Shown one piece after another: positions 11,601-21,839 of a DNA stretch of 64,000 bases. The stretch is from Allium sativum (taxonomy: Eukaryota; Streptophyta; Magnoliopsida; Asparagales; Amaryllidaceae). The position numbers and the translations under genes were made by a program. Numbering within the stretch: position 1 is the first letter of the stretch; the number at the start of each line of letters is the position of its first letter. The notes beneath the pieces were generated by a model. The model saw only the letters and a program-made list of their open reading frames with translations, was not told where the DNA came from and did no database searches. The stretch covers positions 455,022,310 to 455,086,309 of the forward strand of contig CM060912.1 of the NCBI GenBank assembly GCA_030737875.1, written 5' to 3'.

Positions 11601-12200
11601 CGCAATTAATTCCCTGAAAGGGGACAGATGTCTATCACCTCCCACGACAGACGTAACTTTTGGGCTGTTTTGGGCTGGAAACCTGGCAAACTGATTTGTC
11701 AAGACTTGGGGGGCAATTTGGGTAATTGGCTTATCTCTATATAAGCGATTTTTAGGTGTATTAGTGGGAGAGCTTGGAAAACTTGATTTGGGATCAAGTG
11801 TTTATTCTCAAGGGTGAATTAGGGTTTATAACCTAATTCCAATTCTTCAATTCTTTTCTCCTCAAACTCTTTTCTATATTGAAATCTAGTGATTATTGGA
11901 TCAGTCTCTTGTATTTCTTTCATCGTGGAAATAAAATACTCTCTCCAAAGTGGATGTACACTAACAAGATGTTAGTGGAACCACTATAAATCCTTGTGTG
12001 ATTTATTTTTGCTACTTTTCATTAGTTTCTTTGTTCGTGATTGAGGGATTGTTCGTGATTGGTTGATCTTTGTTTGGTGACTAGAGCTATTGTTTTGGTT
12101 GTTTTTTCAAGTTAAACAATGGTCTAGTCTTCCGCTAGCGCTTTGTGGTTTAAATATCGGATTCGATTGGTCTTGGATCGGATTAATCACAACGGTTACA
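8623..12200 (+). mobile_element. Copia 5' LTR, interrupted by a CACTA element
   Basis: The right end is well placed: GGTTACA ends at 12200, five bases before the TGGTATCAGAGC primer site. The left end is inferred from TGTTGGATTG at 8623, a common Copia LTR start. Without the CACTA insertion the LTR is about 870 bp. Repeated phrases around GACGTCTG (about 8764, 8804, 11575) and GGCGTCTG (8826, 11556) lie on both sides of the CACTA element, supporting a single interrupted LTR. TATATAAGCG at 11739 is a plausible TATA box. Confidence 0.6.
8836..11543 (+). mobile_element. Non-autonomous CACTA (En/Spm-type) DNA transposon
   Basis: The left end is CACTACAACAAAA and the right end is the complement of CACTACAAGAAAA, a 12/13 match to the classic plant CACTA terminus. 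Both subterminal regions (8860-9060 and 11200-11520) are packed with direct and inverted copies of ACAACTG, GAGTTGT and TTACAACT phrases, as expected for transposase-binding arrays. Immediate 3-bp flanks are GAA and GAG, so the target duplication is imperfect. No transposase is present in the 2.7-kb body. The interior at 9200-10560 is pyrimidine-rich with no recognisable protein. Confidence 0.85.
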
Positions 12201-12205
12201 AAACT

Positions 12206-12217
12206 TGGTATCAGAGC
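12206..12217 (+). promoter_or_regulatory. Copia primer-binding site
   Basis: TGGTATCAGAGC, a perfect complement of the 3' end of plant initiator tRNA-Met, five bases after the LTR end. Confidence 0.9.
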
Positions 12218-12246
12218 TGTTTGGTGCTTGTTAGGTGTTTGTAAAA

Positions 12247-13080
12247 ATGCCAGAAACGGATAGTAGCTCGATAAGTCCTTCAACCGGAAGTCCGAATAGT
12301 GTGGCGCCTTATGTACGGGGTTCGTATGCGGCGTCGGGTTCTCAATTGGTAATTGACAAGTGGAATGGTGATAATAATTTTGAGAAGTGGCAATAGAAAA
12401 TGAAAATGTTTCTTAGGCGGAATCGGGTACACTGAGTAGCATTTGATACTCACTTATTTCCAAGTGATATCTCGGATGTTGAGAGAGAGGAGATAGAGGA
12501 ATGGGCTTATATTACTCTTAAACTTTCTATGGGGGAAAATGTGATCTCCGAAATTAGTGGTGAGACTACCGCTAAAGGTATATGGGTCAAGTTGGAAGAA
12601 TTGCATATGAAGAAGTCGCTCAGTAACCGTTTGATCTTATTGCGAACATTTTTCACCTTCAAGATGAAGGAGGGTAATTCACTTAAGTCACATTTGAATG
12701 CCTTTGATGACTTGCTCATGAAGATGAAGGCCGTTGATTTGAAGATTGAGGAAGAGCAAAAGATAGTGATATTGTTGTGTTCGTTGCTGGACCGCTATAC
12801 GGGTTTCTCAAATAGTTTGATCTATGGCCGGGATATCATGACTCTTGATGATGTCAAGACTGGCCTTCTTAGTGAAGAGTTGAGAGATCAAATGAAGGAA
12901 ATGAGTAAGGGTAGTAGTGGAGCTAGCAGTGGTCATGGGTTATTTGTGGAGAAAGAAAAGAATGTGAAGAAAAGAAACCGGGAGCATTCAAAATCAAGAA
13001 GGCCCAGTGGAAGAGGTAAATCGAAAGAGAGAAATGGCAAGTGTTTTATTTGTAAGAAACCGAGACAATAGAACAATGAA
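12247..13080 (+). pseudogene. Copia gag pseudogene
   Basis: The frame opens with MPETDSS at 12247 and shows the Copia gag core (UBN2/retrotran_gag type): an early KWNGDNNFEKW phrase and a middle LILLRTFFTFKMKEG segment, then a Lys/Arg-rich tail. In-frame stops occur at 12394-12396, 12433-12435 and 13069-13071. The last falls inside what should be the CCHC zinc knuckle, leaving only CFIC of the motif. The capsid-like protein would have bound and packaged the element RNA. Downstream the frame shifts before the protease. Confidence 0.8.
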
Positions 13081-13124
13081 TGTCTGGACAAAGATAAGAA
13101 GGAAGTAGCATCTTCATCCATAGA

Positions 13125-13519
13125 GTGGAGAGTGGGGATGGTGAGATAGATGAGAATGTGTTGACGACGGTAGCAACGGGTGTTTCGGGTAACGAATGGG
13201 TTCTCGATTTAGGTGTGTCGTATCACATGACGCCAAATAGAAATTGTTTTTTGTTCTTTGAAGTCCAAGAGGAAATTGGAATTTCTATGGGAAATGGTGC
13301 TATTTGCAAGTCGATGGGTATTGGCTCCATGCAAATAAGGATGTTTAATGGAGTTGTTCGCACACTCACCAATGTTCGCTATGTTCCGGGACTTAGGAAG
13401 TCGCTTATATCTTTGGGGAATTGGATTCTCTAAGATGCAAGATCACTATCGAGAAGGATCGCTTGACGGTTTCGAAGGGGGATCTTGTGGTTATGAAAGG
13501 TGCTAGGGCTCATGGCATA
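13125..13519 (+). pseudogene. Copia protease and start of pre-integrase domain, broken
   Basis: The reading frame at 13125-13433 contains EWVLDLGVSYHMTPN, the position of the aspartic protease active site. Copia proteases have D-S-G there; this copy reads D-L-G, so the catalytic triad is lost. A one-base loss near 13420 moves the following pre-integrase segment (ITIEKDRLTVSKGDL, then HGIY) into another frame. The segment is cut at 13524 by the Tekay insertion and resumes at 25053. Confidence 0.8.
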
Positions 13520-14010
13520 TATTTTGTAACACCCCGAAAATTCTATAACTGTGAAATTAACAAATTAAAGCATAATTAATCTGAAATCAAAGAACTAAGA
13601 GAAACGGGATACGCCATTGCGTTCGTCTCGGAAAAATATGCGAAATAGAGTCCGAGTTTTCGAAAAACGGAGTCCGTATGAAGAAGATATGGCCTTCAGA
13701 AGTTTTGAATTAAATTTAAAATTCAAACAGAATAAAATAATTAAAAATCGGGCCCAATGGGTCAGGGCGGATAAACACCCGCCTAGGCCACCCAGGTCGA
13801 CTGGGCTGTCGACCTGGGCTACCCATGTCGACAGGGGTGTCGACTTGGTCGAGCCCAGTCAACCTGGCTGGCCAGGTCTGTGTTTGGCCGATTCTCTGTG
13901 GTCTGCTTTGTCATTAGGGCTAGGTGGCGGGTTCTAATTGGTCTCTCTATCTAATGAATGGCTATGATCAATCCAAGCAACATCAAGGGTCCTAATCAGT
14001 TCCTAACCTC

Positions 14011-14018
14011 TATATAAA
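14011..14018 (+). promoter_or_regulatory. LTR TATA box, element 1
   Basis: TATATAAA, conserved at 22349 (3' LTR), 35621 and 42272 (element 2) and, on the minus strand, at 51576-51583 (element 3). Predicted transcription start is about 14045, which sets the U3/R border. The strong conservation among diverged LTRs supports function. Confidence 0.75.
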
Positions 14019-14226
14019 CAACCCTAGACTAAACCCTAATCTATTCATTCAAAATTAAGAACATAGCCGCCATGTTGCTGAGGAACGACTAAGAGTAGCC
14101 GCCAACTAGAGAGAGAATTAGGAGGAAAGTTCTAAAGCCTAAAGCAATTCAAGCAACCTAAGCAAATCAATTCAACAAAGGAATTTGCGTCTTCAATCCC
14201 TAAATTAGAGAATTCATCGCACCATT

Positions 14227-16327
14227 GTAAGTAGGGTATTACTTTGGTATGAATAAACAACTGTATTGATTTGTATGCTTGAATTGGGATAATAAAGTAG
14301 TTCATATTTGTGCAAAATTATGTTATTCATTATAAAGAACTACATGCGGTAGTTCTATGCAAGTATACGTTTGGAATATTGCGCAAATTATGTAATCTAT
14401 GTTGAAGCTACATGTATGTAGTTGATTGAAATTCATGCAAGTTTGGGGCTTTGTTATTATGTCATCATGATGTATATTTTTGTGCATAAATCATTTTGTA
14501 AGTAATTGAAACAAGTTTGGTTGTTATAGTTCATGAGAAACTATGTTGGAATTTTGACACCATAATCCATGTATTAAGTCATGCTTTTGCAAACTTATGA
14601 ATATGGCTAGGCTATGAATGATATTTGGCATAATTGAAATCCATGATTAAGTCTATCTTGTTTACAAGAATTATATGATGACATATGTGAGACATGGCTA
14701 GGTTAGACTCAAAAATCCCTTTTTGCAAGTTTAAAGCAAACACCATGATTAGGAATATTTATGCATAAGTATATTTATACTATCGTTATGTGATTAGACT
14801 TAAACCATAATTAAGTTGAACTATGCTTTTGTGTTAGTAACAAAGTATCCCCTTTGTAAACATGTAGAATTCTTATGAACATGACTTGTTTATGTTTATG
14901 CCTAAATGAGAACATAGGTCTATGTTGTAGTTAAGACTATGTGACACCTAATTTAGATTCTTATCTTAAGTTTACATGGTTTGGTTCATGTCACCTATGC
15001 TTTATGACCAAAGTATATATATGCAAGTACACCAGTTTTTATTATGTATTTCCAACGTCATATGCAAGTTCATGCGCTCACCTTCCCCTCTTTGTGTATG
15101 TAATCACGCTTTAAGCCTCCCCTTTTCGCATGGCTAAATTGGGCTTTAAAAGGCTAAGCCCAATGTATATAAACGGACGTGTAAAACGGGGGAAATAACG
15201 TTGGGTTAAAATTAATTAATGAATGAAAATATAAAATAGAAGGGCCCAAATTCAAGTATGGGTTGGGCCCGTGATTGGTGTAACCTTTACACCATTAACT
15301 TAATAATGGGCCGCAAATATTTACATATAAGAAATAAAGAGGAATGACAAAATATGTAAATGTAGAACATACGATGTGTTTAACCCGAGGTTGGATTGAG
15401 TTGTGATGTAAACCTGCCCGGAACCGCCCGGCTGTCCAGTAGTCACAACAATACCTATCCAATGTGGGAGGTTAAACATGGAGCCCAGCAAGGACCCGAG
15501 GTTAGACTGAGTTGTGGCGTAAGACTGCCCGGAACCAACCGGCAACAGGCAGCCACAACAATACCTGTCTAATGTGAGAGGTCAGGGCCTTAATAAGACA
15601 ATTAAGGCTGAGTCAGGATTGTTAGGATTAAGTGAACTAAAGACTTAATCAAAATGGAACATGCTAAACTAAACGGACTGGTGGGGGTTAGGTTAGAAAA
15701 CACTTAACCAACTTAGCATGTTGGCTAGAGATAGAAAACCTAGTAACGGGGGACCCTTTTCAGCAGTAACCCTAAAAGGTGTATCAGGATACCCTGAAAC
15801 TAGGCAGGGTGGGGCACGATTACTGGGCTGATTGTAAGAGGTCAAATCGACGGCGGTGGTGTAGCAGTGTAGGTTCTAACGGAGTGCGGGCGTGCACACA
15901 CTCCGGTGCAGAAAAATAAGGCACTGGACACCAGTAGCATACCTGTGCACTCTAAGGTTGTGTCGGGTTGCCACTATGGGACTTGATACACCCCATGGTG
16001 GGACCAGCATAGGTAACTACAACATCGGGGGCCATAAGACACATGTAACTATGCGAGTAGGAGCCGATCATCATAAAATGGATCACATCACCCTGATTAT
16101 GGGGTGCCAGTTGGAAACTAGTTTATATGGGTTTAGAGATCAACATGGGGTACGGTAGTATATTCGACCCTAGACAACTTAACCAAGTTTATAGTGCTTG
16201 CCCACTTCTTGTTTATACTTATCATACCCAGTTCTTTATTCATAGACAAAATAGTACTAGACTTACTCAGGCTTTATGTCTGACTCTACTTTTCTTTCGT
16301 CTTCTTTCTTCCGTTCCCCCCCCCCAG
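14227..16327 (+). other. Putative LTR-resident intron, element 1
   Basis: CATT/GTAAGT at 14227 matches a plant 5' splice site. At 16290-16327 a T/C-rich run (CTTTCGTCTTC then a poly-C tract) ends in CAG, a strong 3' splice-site pattern. The predicted intron of 2101 bp would lie in the 5' leader of the element RNA, between a leader exon of about 180 bases and the sequence leading to the primer site and gag. The same two signals occur at 22565/24667, 35832/38079, 42483/44716, and on the minus strand at 51362/47866. No transcript was available, so this is inference. Confidence 0.5.
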
Positions 16328-16566
16328 GTCCATAGGGAGGGAACACAACAGCTTGATCAGCCTTGACATCCAGCTTGAAGAAGAGAAATGTATTGCTTGG
16401 ACTTTCCTGTTTTGAACTATGGCTTTGGACAATCCACTATGGGGCTTTTGCAGTTTATCTATGTTTTATTTATGCTTCTTTAAATAATGTACTTAAGACA
16501 GATTATGAAAGTGTTATGTTATGTTTTTGGAAAGGATGTTGTTGTAACATGTATTTGACTTTATGA

Positions 16567-16572
16567 AATAAA
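16567..16572 (+). terminator. LTR polyadenylation signal, element 1 5' LTR
   Basis: AATAAA, followed by a TTTGTTGTTCTT U-rich tract. The equivalent in the 3' LTR is 24907-24912, which would end the element transcript. Copies also occur at 38319 and 44956 in element 2. Confidence 0.6.
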
Positions 16573-16709
16573 GTTTGTTGTTCTTCCGCTGTTTACAAAT
16601 ATGTGTTCTTATATCTGTCTTGTATATCTGTGACTTGTACTTATAAACCTCCACCAAAATTAGGGCATTCCCTTTGAGAGTGACCCTAACGGAGGTGGGG
16701 TGTTTCTCT

Positions 16710-16721
16710 TGGTATCAGAGC
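16710..16721 (+). promoter_or_regulatory. Primer-binding site, element 1
   Basis: TGGTATCAGAGC, a perfect match to the tRNA-Met complement, two bases after the LTR end. Confidence 0.95.
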
Positions 16722-16896
16722 ATAGGTTTACCAGATAAGATAAAAAGTTTTGAAAAATTATTTTCAAAAAGGAAATTTAAAGAAGCATTTTTAAAAGAAA
16801 AATATTATTTTATTTTAAAAAGGCAAAGTCCACCCCCCCAAAGCCATAGGAACTATCTCTTATCCTTCGTTTTGAATCTATCCTTTTTGTTTCAGC

Positions 16897-19800
16897 ATGT
16901 CCCAAGAACTTAACTTGCCGGAAGGGGTGCCAATACCTGGTTGGTTTAGACGGTTCTTAGAAGCAAGGGCCACTCAGCCAGGTCCTACCATTCCTCCTCC
17001 CCCAGCAGAAGGAAATCATCCAGCCGCAGCGGCACCTTTTCCTCCACCTCCTCCTCGGGGAAACACGTTTGCTAAGATATGTAAAGATTTTAAAGCTATG
17101 GGAGGAAGGGATTTCCATGGAACTGAGTCCTTCGTAGCAGCTAGAAATTGGCTGAAAGAGACGGAGGACCTATTCATCATCTTTGAGGTAGAAGATAGAC
17201 AAAAGGTACAACTGGCGGTATGGCTATTGAAGGGCGAGGCTTCCTACTGGTGGGAAGTCACTAATGCTGAAAGACCAGTGGAGACATGGGAGGACTTTAG
17301 GGCAAGGTTTGAGACCAAATTTCTCTCAGATGCGGAAAGAAGTTTGCAGTTGGAAAAATTCTTATTTCTTAAGCAAGGGGACAAGACAGTCAGAGAGTAT
17401 GTGAATCAGTTCGATGAGCTGGCTAGGTTTGGGCTTGACCTAGTCAATACCCCGCACAAGAAGGCTCTCCGTTTCGTCAAAGGGTTGAATGAGCCATTAC
17501 ACAGTTTGGCCATGACCCATATACCCATGGGAGCCACGTATGAAAGATTGGTGCAAATGGCATTGCTGAATGAAGAGGATAAGGGCAAGAAGGAGACAAA
17601 GGCAGAAAGCTCTCAAGGGAAGAAAGAGGGTCTGCAGCCTAAGAAGACAGACTTTAAGAAGGGTGGGAAAGGCAACAAAGAGAAGAGGAAGTGCAATTTC
17701 TATGGCAAAGTGGGGCACTTAGTAAAGGACTGCCGGAAAAAGAAGGCCAAGGAGAATGGTGGGTGCTTTTCTTGCGGTGAGATAGGCCATAGGGCTAAGG
17801 ACTGCCCAAAGAAACGAGGACAGGGGCAGAGGGCTGGATCCACCCCAGGGGCACAGGTCCATGTGCTAGAAGCGCCATCTCTGCAACAGCGAGGTATAAA
17901 TACTTCTGTAGAAAGTGTAGTTTATCTTTATGATCACCCCGTTCGCACTTTATTTGATTCTGGCGCATCACACTCCTTTATCTCGTCTGCTTTAGTAGAA
18001 TCTCTGCACCTAAAAACTAGTATGGTAGAGGACCCCTTAATTGTTTCAAACCCAATTGGGGGCCCAGCTCATTTGTCTATGATCTGTGTGGGATTGAAAA
18101 TATCTATTCTAAGCGTAGAATTTCAATGTAGTGCCTTTGTTTTGGGCTTTTCGGGGTATGGTTTGATTTTGGGTATGGATTGGCTATCCAGTAATGGGGC
18201 CATCCTTGATTGTGAGAAAAGGGTTGTTAGGCTCCTAACCCAGCTCGGTAATACTTTGGAAATTTCTTGTAATCCCTCGTATGCAGTTATGCTTAGTTAT
18301 CTTGAATCGCTAGATGCCTCTGTTGAAAATTTGCAATCAGTTAGAGTGGTCCGGGAATATCCGGATGTCTTCGAAGAGGTGAAGGGCTTGCCTCCAAAGC
18401 GGGAAATAGACTTCCGCATATATCTTGTAGATAATGCAAAGCCCGTTGCGTTGCCCGTTAGACATATGGCTCCACGAGAAAGGAAAGAGCTCAGTAAACA
18501 GATTAAAGAGCTTCTAGAAAAGGGGTTCATTAGGAGGAGCATTTCAGAATGGGGCGCTCCTGTGGTGTTCGCTACAAAGGCGGATGGTTCACTCCGTCTA
18601 TGTGTTGACTATAGGGAGCTCAACAAGCTAACGAAAAAGAATAGGCACCCTCTCCCTAGAATTGACGATTTGTTTGACCAGCTTGTAGGAGCGTCTGTTT
18701 TCTCCCAACTCGATTTAGCAACCGGTTTTCATCAGCTAAGGGTGGCTGAAGATAGCATCGATAAAACGACGTTCAGAACCCCAGACGGTTTCTTTGAATG
18801 GCTTGTCATGCCTTTCGGCTTGACAAATGCACCTGCTTACTTCGTGGACCTGATGAGTAGGGTATTTAGAGATTTCCTCAACAAATTCGTAGTGGTCTTC
18901 GTAGATGATATCCTTATCTTCTCAAAGAGTGAAGAGGAACATGCTCAGCACTTAAGGGCAATCATGGAAACTTTGCGAGTCCATCAACTAAAAGCCAAAT
19001 TCTCCAAATGCCACTTTTGGAGAGAAGAAGTGAGGTTCCTTGGGCACATAGTATCCAAACAAGGGTTAGCAGTGGACCCTGCTAAGGTAGTGGCGGTACA
19101 AGATTGGAAGACACCAAGAAATGCGACTGAGGTCCGAAGCTTCCTAGGACTAGCAGGTTTCTATCGAAAGTTCATAAGGGATTTTGCAAAAATCTCAGCT
19201 CCGCTCACGAAATTGACTAAGAAGAACCTAGCGTTCAATTGGAACTTGGATTGCGAGTTTGCTTTCCAACGACTAAAAAGGGCTCTCACAACAGCCCCAG
19301 TTTTGACGCTGCCAGATGGGAGCAAGATGTTCACTGTTTATACGGATGCATGTGGGACAGGGCTAGGCGCCGTCTTAATGCAAGAAGGAAGGGTAGTAGC
19401 TTATGGCGGGAGGCAATTGAAGGTGCACGAAAAGAACTACCCAACCCACGATCTTGAGTTAGCCGCCATCGTCTTTGCACTCAAGTCTTGGCGACACTAT
19501 CTCCTAGGTGAGAAGTTCGAACTTTACACTGACCATAAATCGTTGAAATATCTTTTCTCGCAGAAGGATCTTAACTTGAGGCAACAAAGATGGATGGAGT
19601 TTCTTGCCTCGTACGATTTCGAAATCTCCTATACTCCGGGCAAAGGCAACGTAGTGGCAGACGCGTTGAGCCGAAAGAAATTGACCCTAAGCCCGTTGTT
19701 TGTTGAAAGACAAAGCCTAGAGTTTATAGCCAGCTTCGACTTTAGGCCTTCCTCCAATTTCGTACCAGGCTTGCTAGCATCTCTCGAAGTGCGCCCAACT

Positions 19801-21273
19801 TTAGTGGATTCAGTAGGGACAGCACAACGCGAAGACCCTCAGCTTGTGGAAATAATTGATAGGTTAATTAGGGGTGAGACTTCAAGTCACCTCAACAGAT
19901 ACTCCATCGACGATAAGGGTTTGCTAAGGCGAGACGGAAGACTATGCGTCCCACAGACAAAAGATTTAATAAGGAAGGTTCTCGAGGAAGCGCATCATTC
20001 CAAGATGACGATACACCCAGGCGGAGATAAAATGTACAAAGATATAAAAAGGACTTTCTTTTGGAACGGCATGAAAAAGGACGTGGCAGAGTTCGTTTCT
20101 AAGTGTATGGTGTGCCAACAGGTTAAAGCGGAACAGAAAAAGCCTGGCGGACTACTACATCCTCTGGAGGTCCCGCAGTGGAAGTGGGATAGCATCTCAA
20201 TGGACTTCATCGATGGGCTGCCTAGGTCTAGGAGAGGCAACACTAACATTTGGGTAATAGTGGATAGGCTTACTAAAAGCGCCCACTTTTTACCTGTCAA
20301 AAGTAAAAGAACTGCCTCATCCCTAGCATCACTTTACCTTAAGGAAATCGTTCGACTCCATGGAATATCATCTAGCATTATTAGTGACCGAGACCCCATC
20401 TTCACCAGCGAGTTTTGGCGAAGTCTGCAAGAAGCAGTAGGAACGCAGTTATGCTTAAGCACAGCCTATCATCCCCAAACCGACGGCCAAACAGAGAGAG
20501 TGAACAGAGTTTTGGAAGACCTTTTAAGGCTATGCGTCCTTGACTTCGGAGGGACATGGGAAGACCACCTTCCTTTGGTGGAATTTGCCTACAACAACAG
20601 CTATCAAGCAACCATCGGAATGGCGCCCTTCGAAGCTTTATATGGAAGACCGTGCCGATCACCCACTTGTTGGTGGGAGTCCACGGATAAGCTCATACTT
20701 GGACCAGATATGATCCGAGAGACCTCAGAGAAAGTAGACTTAATACGAAGAAGGATGAAGACGGCCCAAGACAGACAAAAGTCCTATGCCGACAAGAGGA
20801 GGACCGACCTTGAATTTGAAGTTGGAGACAGAGTTTTTCTCAAGGTATCACCTCTAAGGAATGTTGTTCGCTTTGGAACCACAGGAAAACTGGCACCAAG
20901 GTTCGTAGGGCCATTCCCTATTATCGAGAAAATTGTGAAAATGGCCTATAGATTAGAGCTACCCGAGAAGTTGGCTGGAGTCCACAACGTTTTTCACGTT
21001 TCACATCTCCGAAAATGTCTACATGAGTCTGCTGAAGTGGTAGAGCCAAATATCCTCGAAGAGGCCGAAGTGGAACGCGAAGCAACCATAAGAAAAGTTC
21101 CAACCCGCATCTTAGGAACGGAAGTGAAGAAGCTACGCAACCGCGAAGTCAAGCTCGTCAAAGTTCAGTGGAGCGACGCCGAGGGAGACGCGACTTGGGA
21201 AACTGAAGCTAGAATACGCACTGCCTACCCTTTTCTGTTCGAGGGTACATCCTTGATCTTTCCTTTTCCTTAA
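16897..21273 (+). CDS. Tekay gag-pol polyprotein, full length, element 1
   Basis: One frame of 1458 residues. Gag fills roughly residues 1-310, with the retrotransposon-gag core around [12 protein letters not shown]. Two zinc knuckles follow: the first (C266-C279) has Tyr at residue 269 where the second Cys belongs; the second (C290-C303) is intact. Protease active site is D354-S-G-A. RT has [11 protein letters not shown] and FVDD at 668-671. RNase H begins at YTDACG (815). Integrase has an HHCC zinc region (from about 1033) and catalytic D1103, D1164 and E1200 (DD35E). The C-terminal part (about 1415-1450, VKVQWSD...ATWE) resembles a chromodomain. No stop or frameshift. The start at 16897 lies 175 bases below the primer site and fits the gag start of the sister copy at 38652. 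The product would form particles, copy the RNA and integrate the DNA. The element looks competent apart from the knuckle substitution. Confidence 0.95.
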   Translation: MSQELNLPEGVPIPGWFRRFLEARATQPGPTIPPPPAEGNHPAAAAPFPPPPPRGNTFAKICKDFKAMGGRDFHGTESFVAARNWLKETEDLFIIFEVEDRQKVQLAVWLLKGEASYWWEVTNAERPVETWEDFRARFETKFLSDAERSLQLEKFLFLKQGDKTVREYVNQFDELARFGLDLVNTPHKKALRFVKGLNEPLHSLAMTHIPMGATYERLVQMALLNEEDKGKKETKAESSQGKKEGLQPKKTDFKKGGKGNKEKRKCNFYGKVGHLVKDCRKKKAKENGGCFSCGEIGHRAKDCPKKRGQGQRAGSTPGAQVHVLEAPSLQQRGINTSVESVVYLYDHPVRTLFDSGASHSFISSALVESLHLKTSMVEDPLIVSNPIGGPAHLSMICVGLKISILSVEFQCSAFVLGFSGYGLILGMDWLSSNGAILDCEKRVVRLLTQLGNTLEISCNPSYAVMLSYLESLDASVENLQSVRVVREYPDVFEEVKGLPPKREIDFRIYLVDNAKPVALPVRHMAPRERKELSKQIKELLEKGFIRRSISEWGAPVVFATKADGSLRLCVDYRELNKLTKKNRHPLPRIDDLFDQLVGASVFSQLDLATGFHQLRVAEDSIDKTTFRTPDGFFEWLVMPFGLTNAPAYFVDLMSRVFRDFLNKFVVVFVDDILIFSKSEEEHAQHLRAIMETLRVHQLKAKFSKCHFWREEVRFLGHIVSKQGLAVDPAKVVAVQDWKTPRNATEVRSFLGLAGFYRKFIRDFAKISAPLTKLTKKNLAFNWNLDCEFAFQRLKRALTTAPVLTLPDGSKMFTVYTDACGTGLGAVLMQEGRVVAYGGRQLKVHEKNYPTHDLELAAIVFALKSWRHYLLGEKFELYTDHKSLKYLFSQKDLNLRQQRWMEFLASYDFEISYTPGKGNVVADALSRKKLTLSPLFVERQSLEFIASFDFRPSSNFVPGLLASLEVRPTLVDSVGTAQREDPQLVEIIDRLIRGETSSHLNRYSIDDKGLLRRDGRLCVPQTKDLIRKVLEEAHHSKMTIHPGGDKMYKDIKRTFFWNGMKKDVAEFVSKCMVCQQVKAEQKKPGGLLHPLEVPQWKWDSISMDFIDGLPRSRRGNTNIWVIVDRLTKSAHFLPVKSKRTASSLASLYLKEIVRLHGISSSIISDRDPIFTSEFWRSLQEAVGTQLCLSTAYHPQTDGQTERVNRVLEDLLRLCVLDFGGTWEDHLPLVEFAYNNSYQATIGMAPFEALYGRPCRSPTCWWESTDKLILGPDMIRETSEKVDLIRRRMKTAQDRQKSYADKRRTDLEFEVGDRVFLKVSPLRNVVRFGTTGKLAPRFVGPFPIIEKIVKMAYRLELPEKLAGVHNVFHVSHLRKCLHESAEVVEPNILEEAEVEREATIRKVPTRILGTEVKKLRNREVKLVKVQWSDAEGDATWETEARIRTAYPFLFEGTSLIFPFP

Positions 21274-21839
21274 GTTGCGCTTTTATCTATCTTTTTAGGT
21301 ATATTTCCTCGACTGTATCTTTTAGGTAGAAACCCTTTGGATGGAAACATGTAGTTGAAACATGTTATGGATGATGGTTGCAAGTGGTTGCAAGTGATTG
21401 CTAGTGGTTGCTTGTGGTTGCATATACACACACAATCTAGGTTTTAGATCGGCTCAGTCACTTCATATTGCATATGCATATATGTTTGCATTCATATGTG
21501 GTTGAACTTTAATGTGTTGTCATGTGGATGTTGCATTTGTATTGAATGATTGTGCACTCATGTAGAATCAAGAATAGGAAAATTTGCATACATAATGGAT
21601 TCATGGCACTTACATAATTCGCATTAAGGAGGTCAACTGAATCAGTAGACCGCCTGATTTTGCATTAGATAAGTACATGTACACACACACTTTGCATATG
21701 ATCATGAAGCATTAGAAGTCTTTTAAGGACAATGGATGCTCGTGTTTGATGGATGAGTAGATGGATGATTGGATGTTAGGATTTACATTCCTCCTAACTT
21801 GAAGATTTCGGGGACGAAATCCTTTTAAGTGGGGGAGAA
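21274..21839 (+). other. Element 1 3' untranslated region with polypurine tract
   Basis: Contains a GGTTGCAAGT-type tandem patch (21373-21425), a conserved block of about 50 bp with a hairpin (21621-21673), and the polypurine tract AAGTGGGGGAGAA at 21827-21839 directly before the 3' LTR. The phrase TTTCGGGGACGAAATCC just upstream is a near-palindrome also conserved in element 3. Confidence 0.85.

Larger units (their letters stand above)
13525..16707 (+). mobile_element. Tekay element 1, 5' LTR
   Basis: TG at 13525; the end at 16707 lies two bases before the primer site. Parts in order: GTCGAC palindrome cluster (13793-13855), TATA box (14011), a leader with a tiny reading frame (14072-14092), GTAAGT at 14227, a duplicated block of about 110 bp (15384-15582), a poly-pyrimidine/poly-C tract ending in AG at 16327, and AATAAA at 16567. 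Relative to the 3' LTR it lacks one unit (about 24 bp) of the GTCGAC repeat and differs by scattered substitutions. Confidence 0.95.

Noticed and set aside
13617..13937. Frame of 106 residues in the LTR, longer (114) at 21931-22275
   Set aside because: It lies in U3 upstream of the TATA box; its length varies with the GTCGAC repeat and it is absent in element 2.
15321..15545. Minus-strand frame of 74 residues repeated in all four plus-strand LTRs
   Set aside because: It spans the 110-bp duplication, which makes it look repetitive and conserved; it has no start context or domain, and LTR identity alone explains its conservation.
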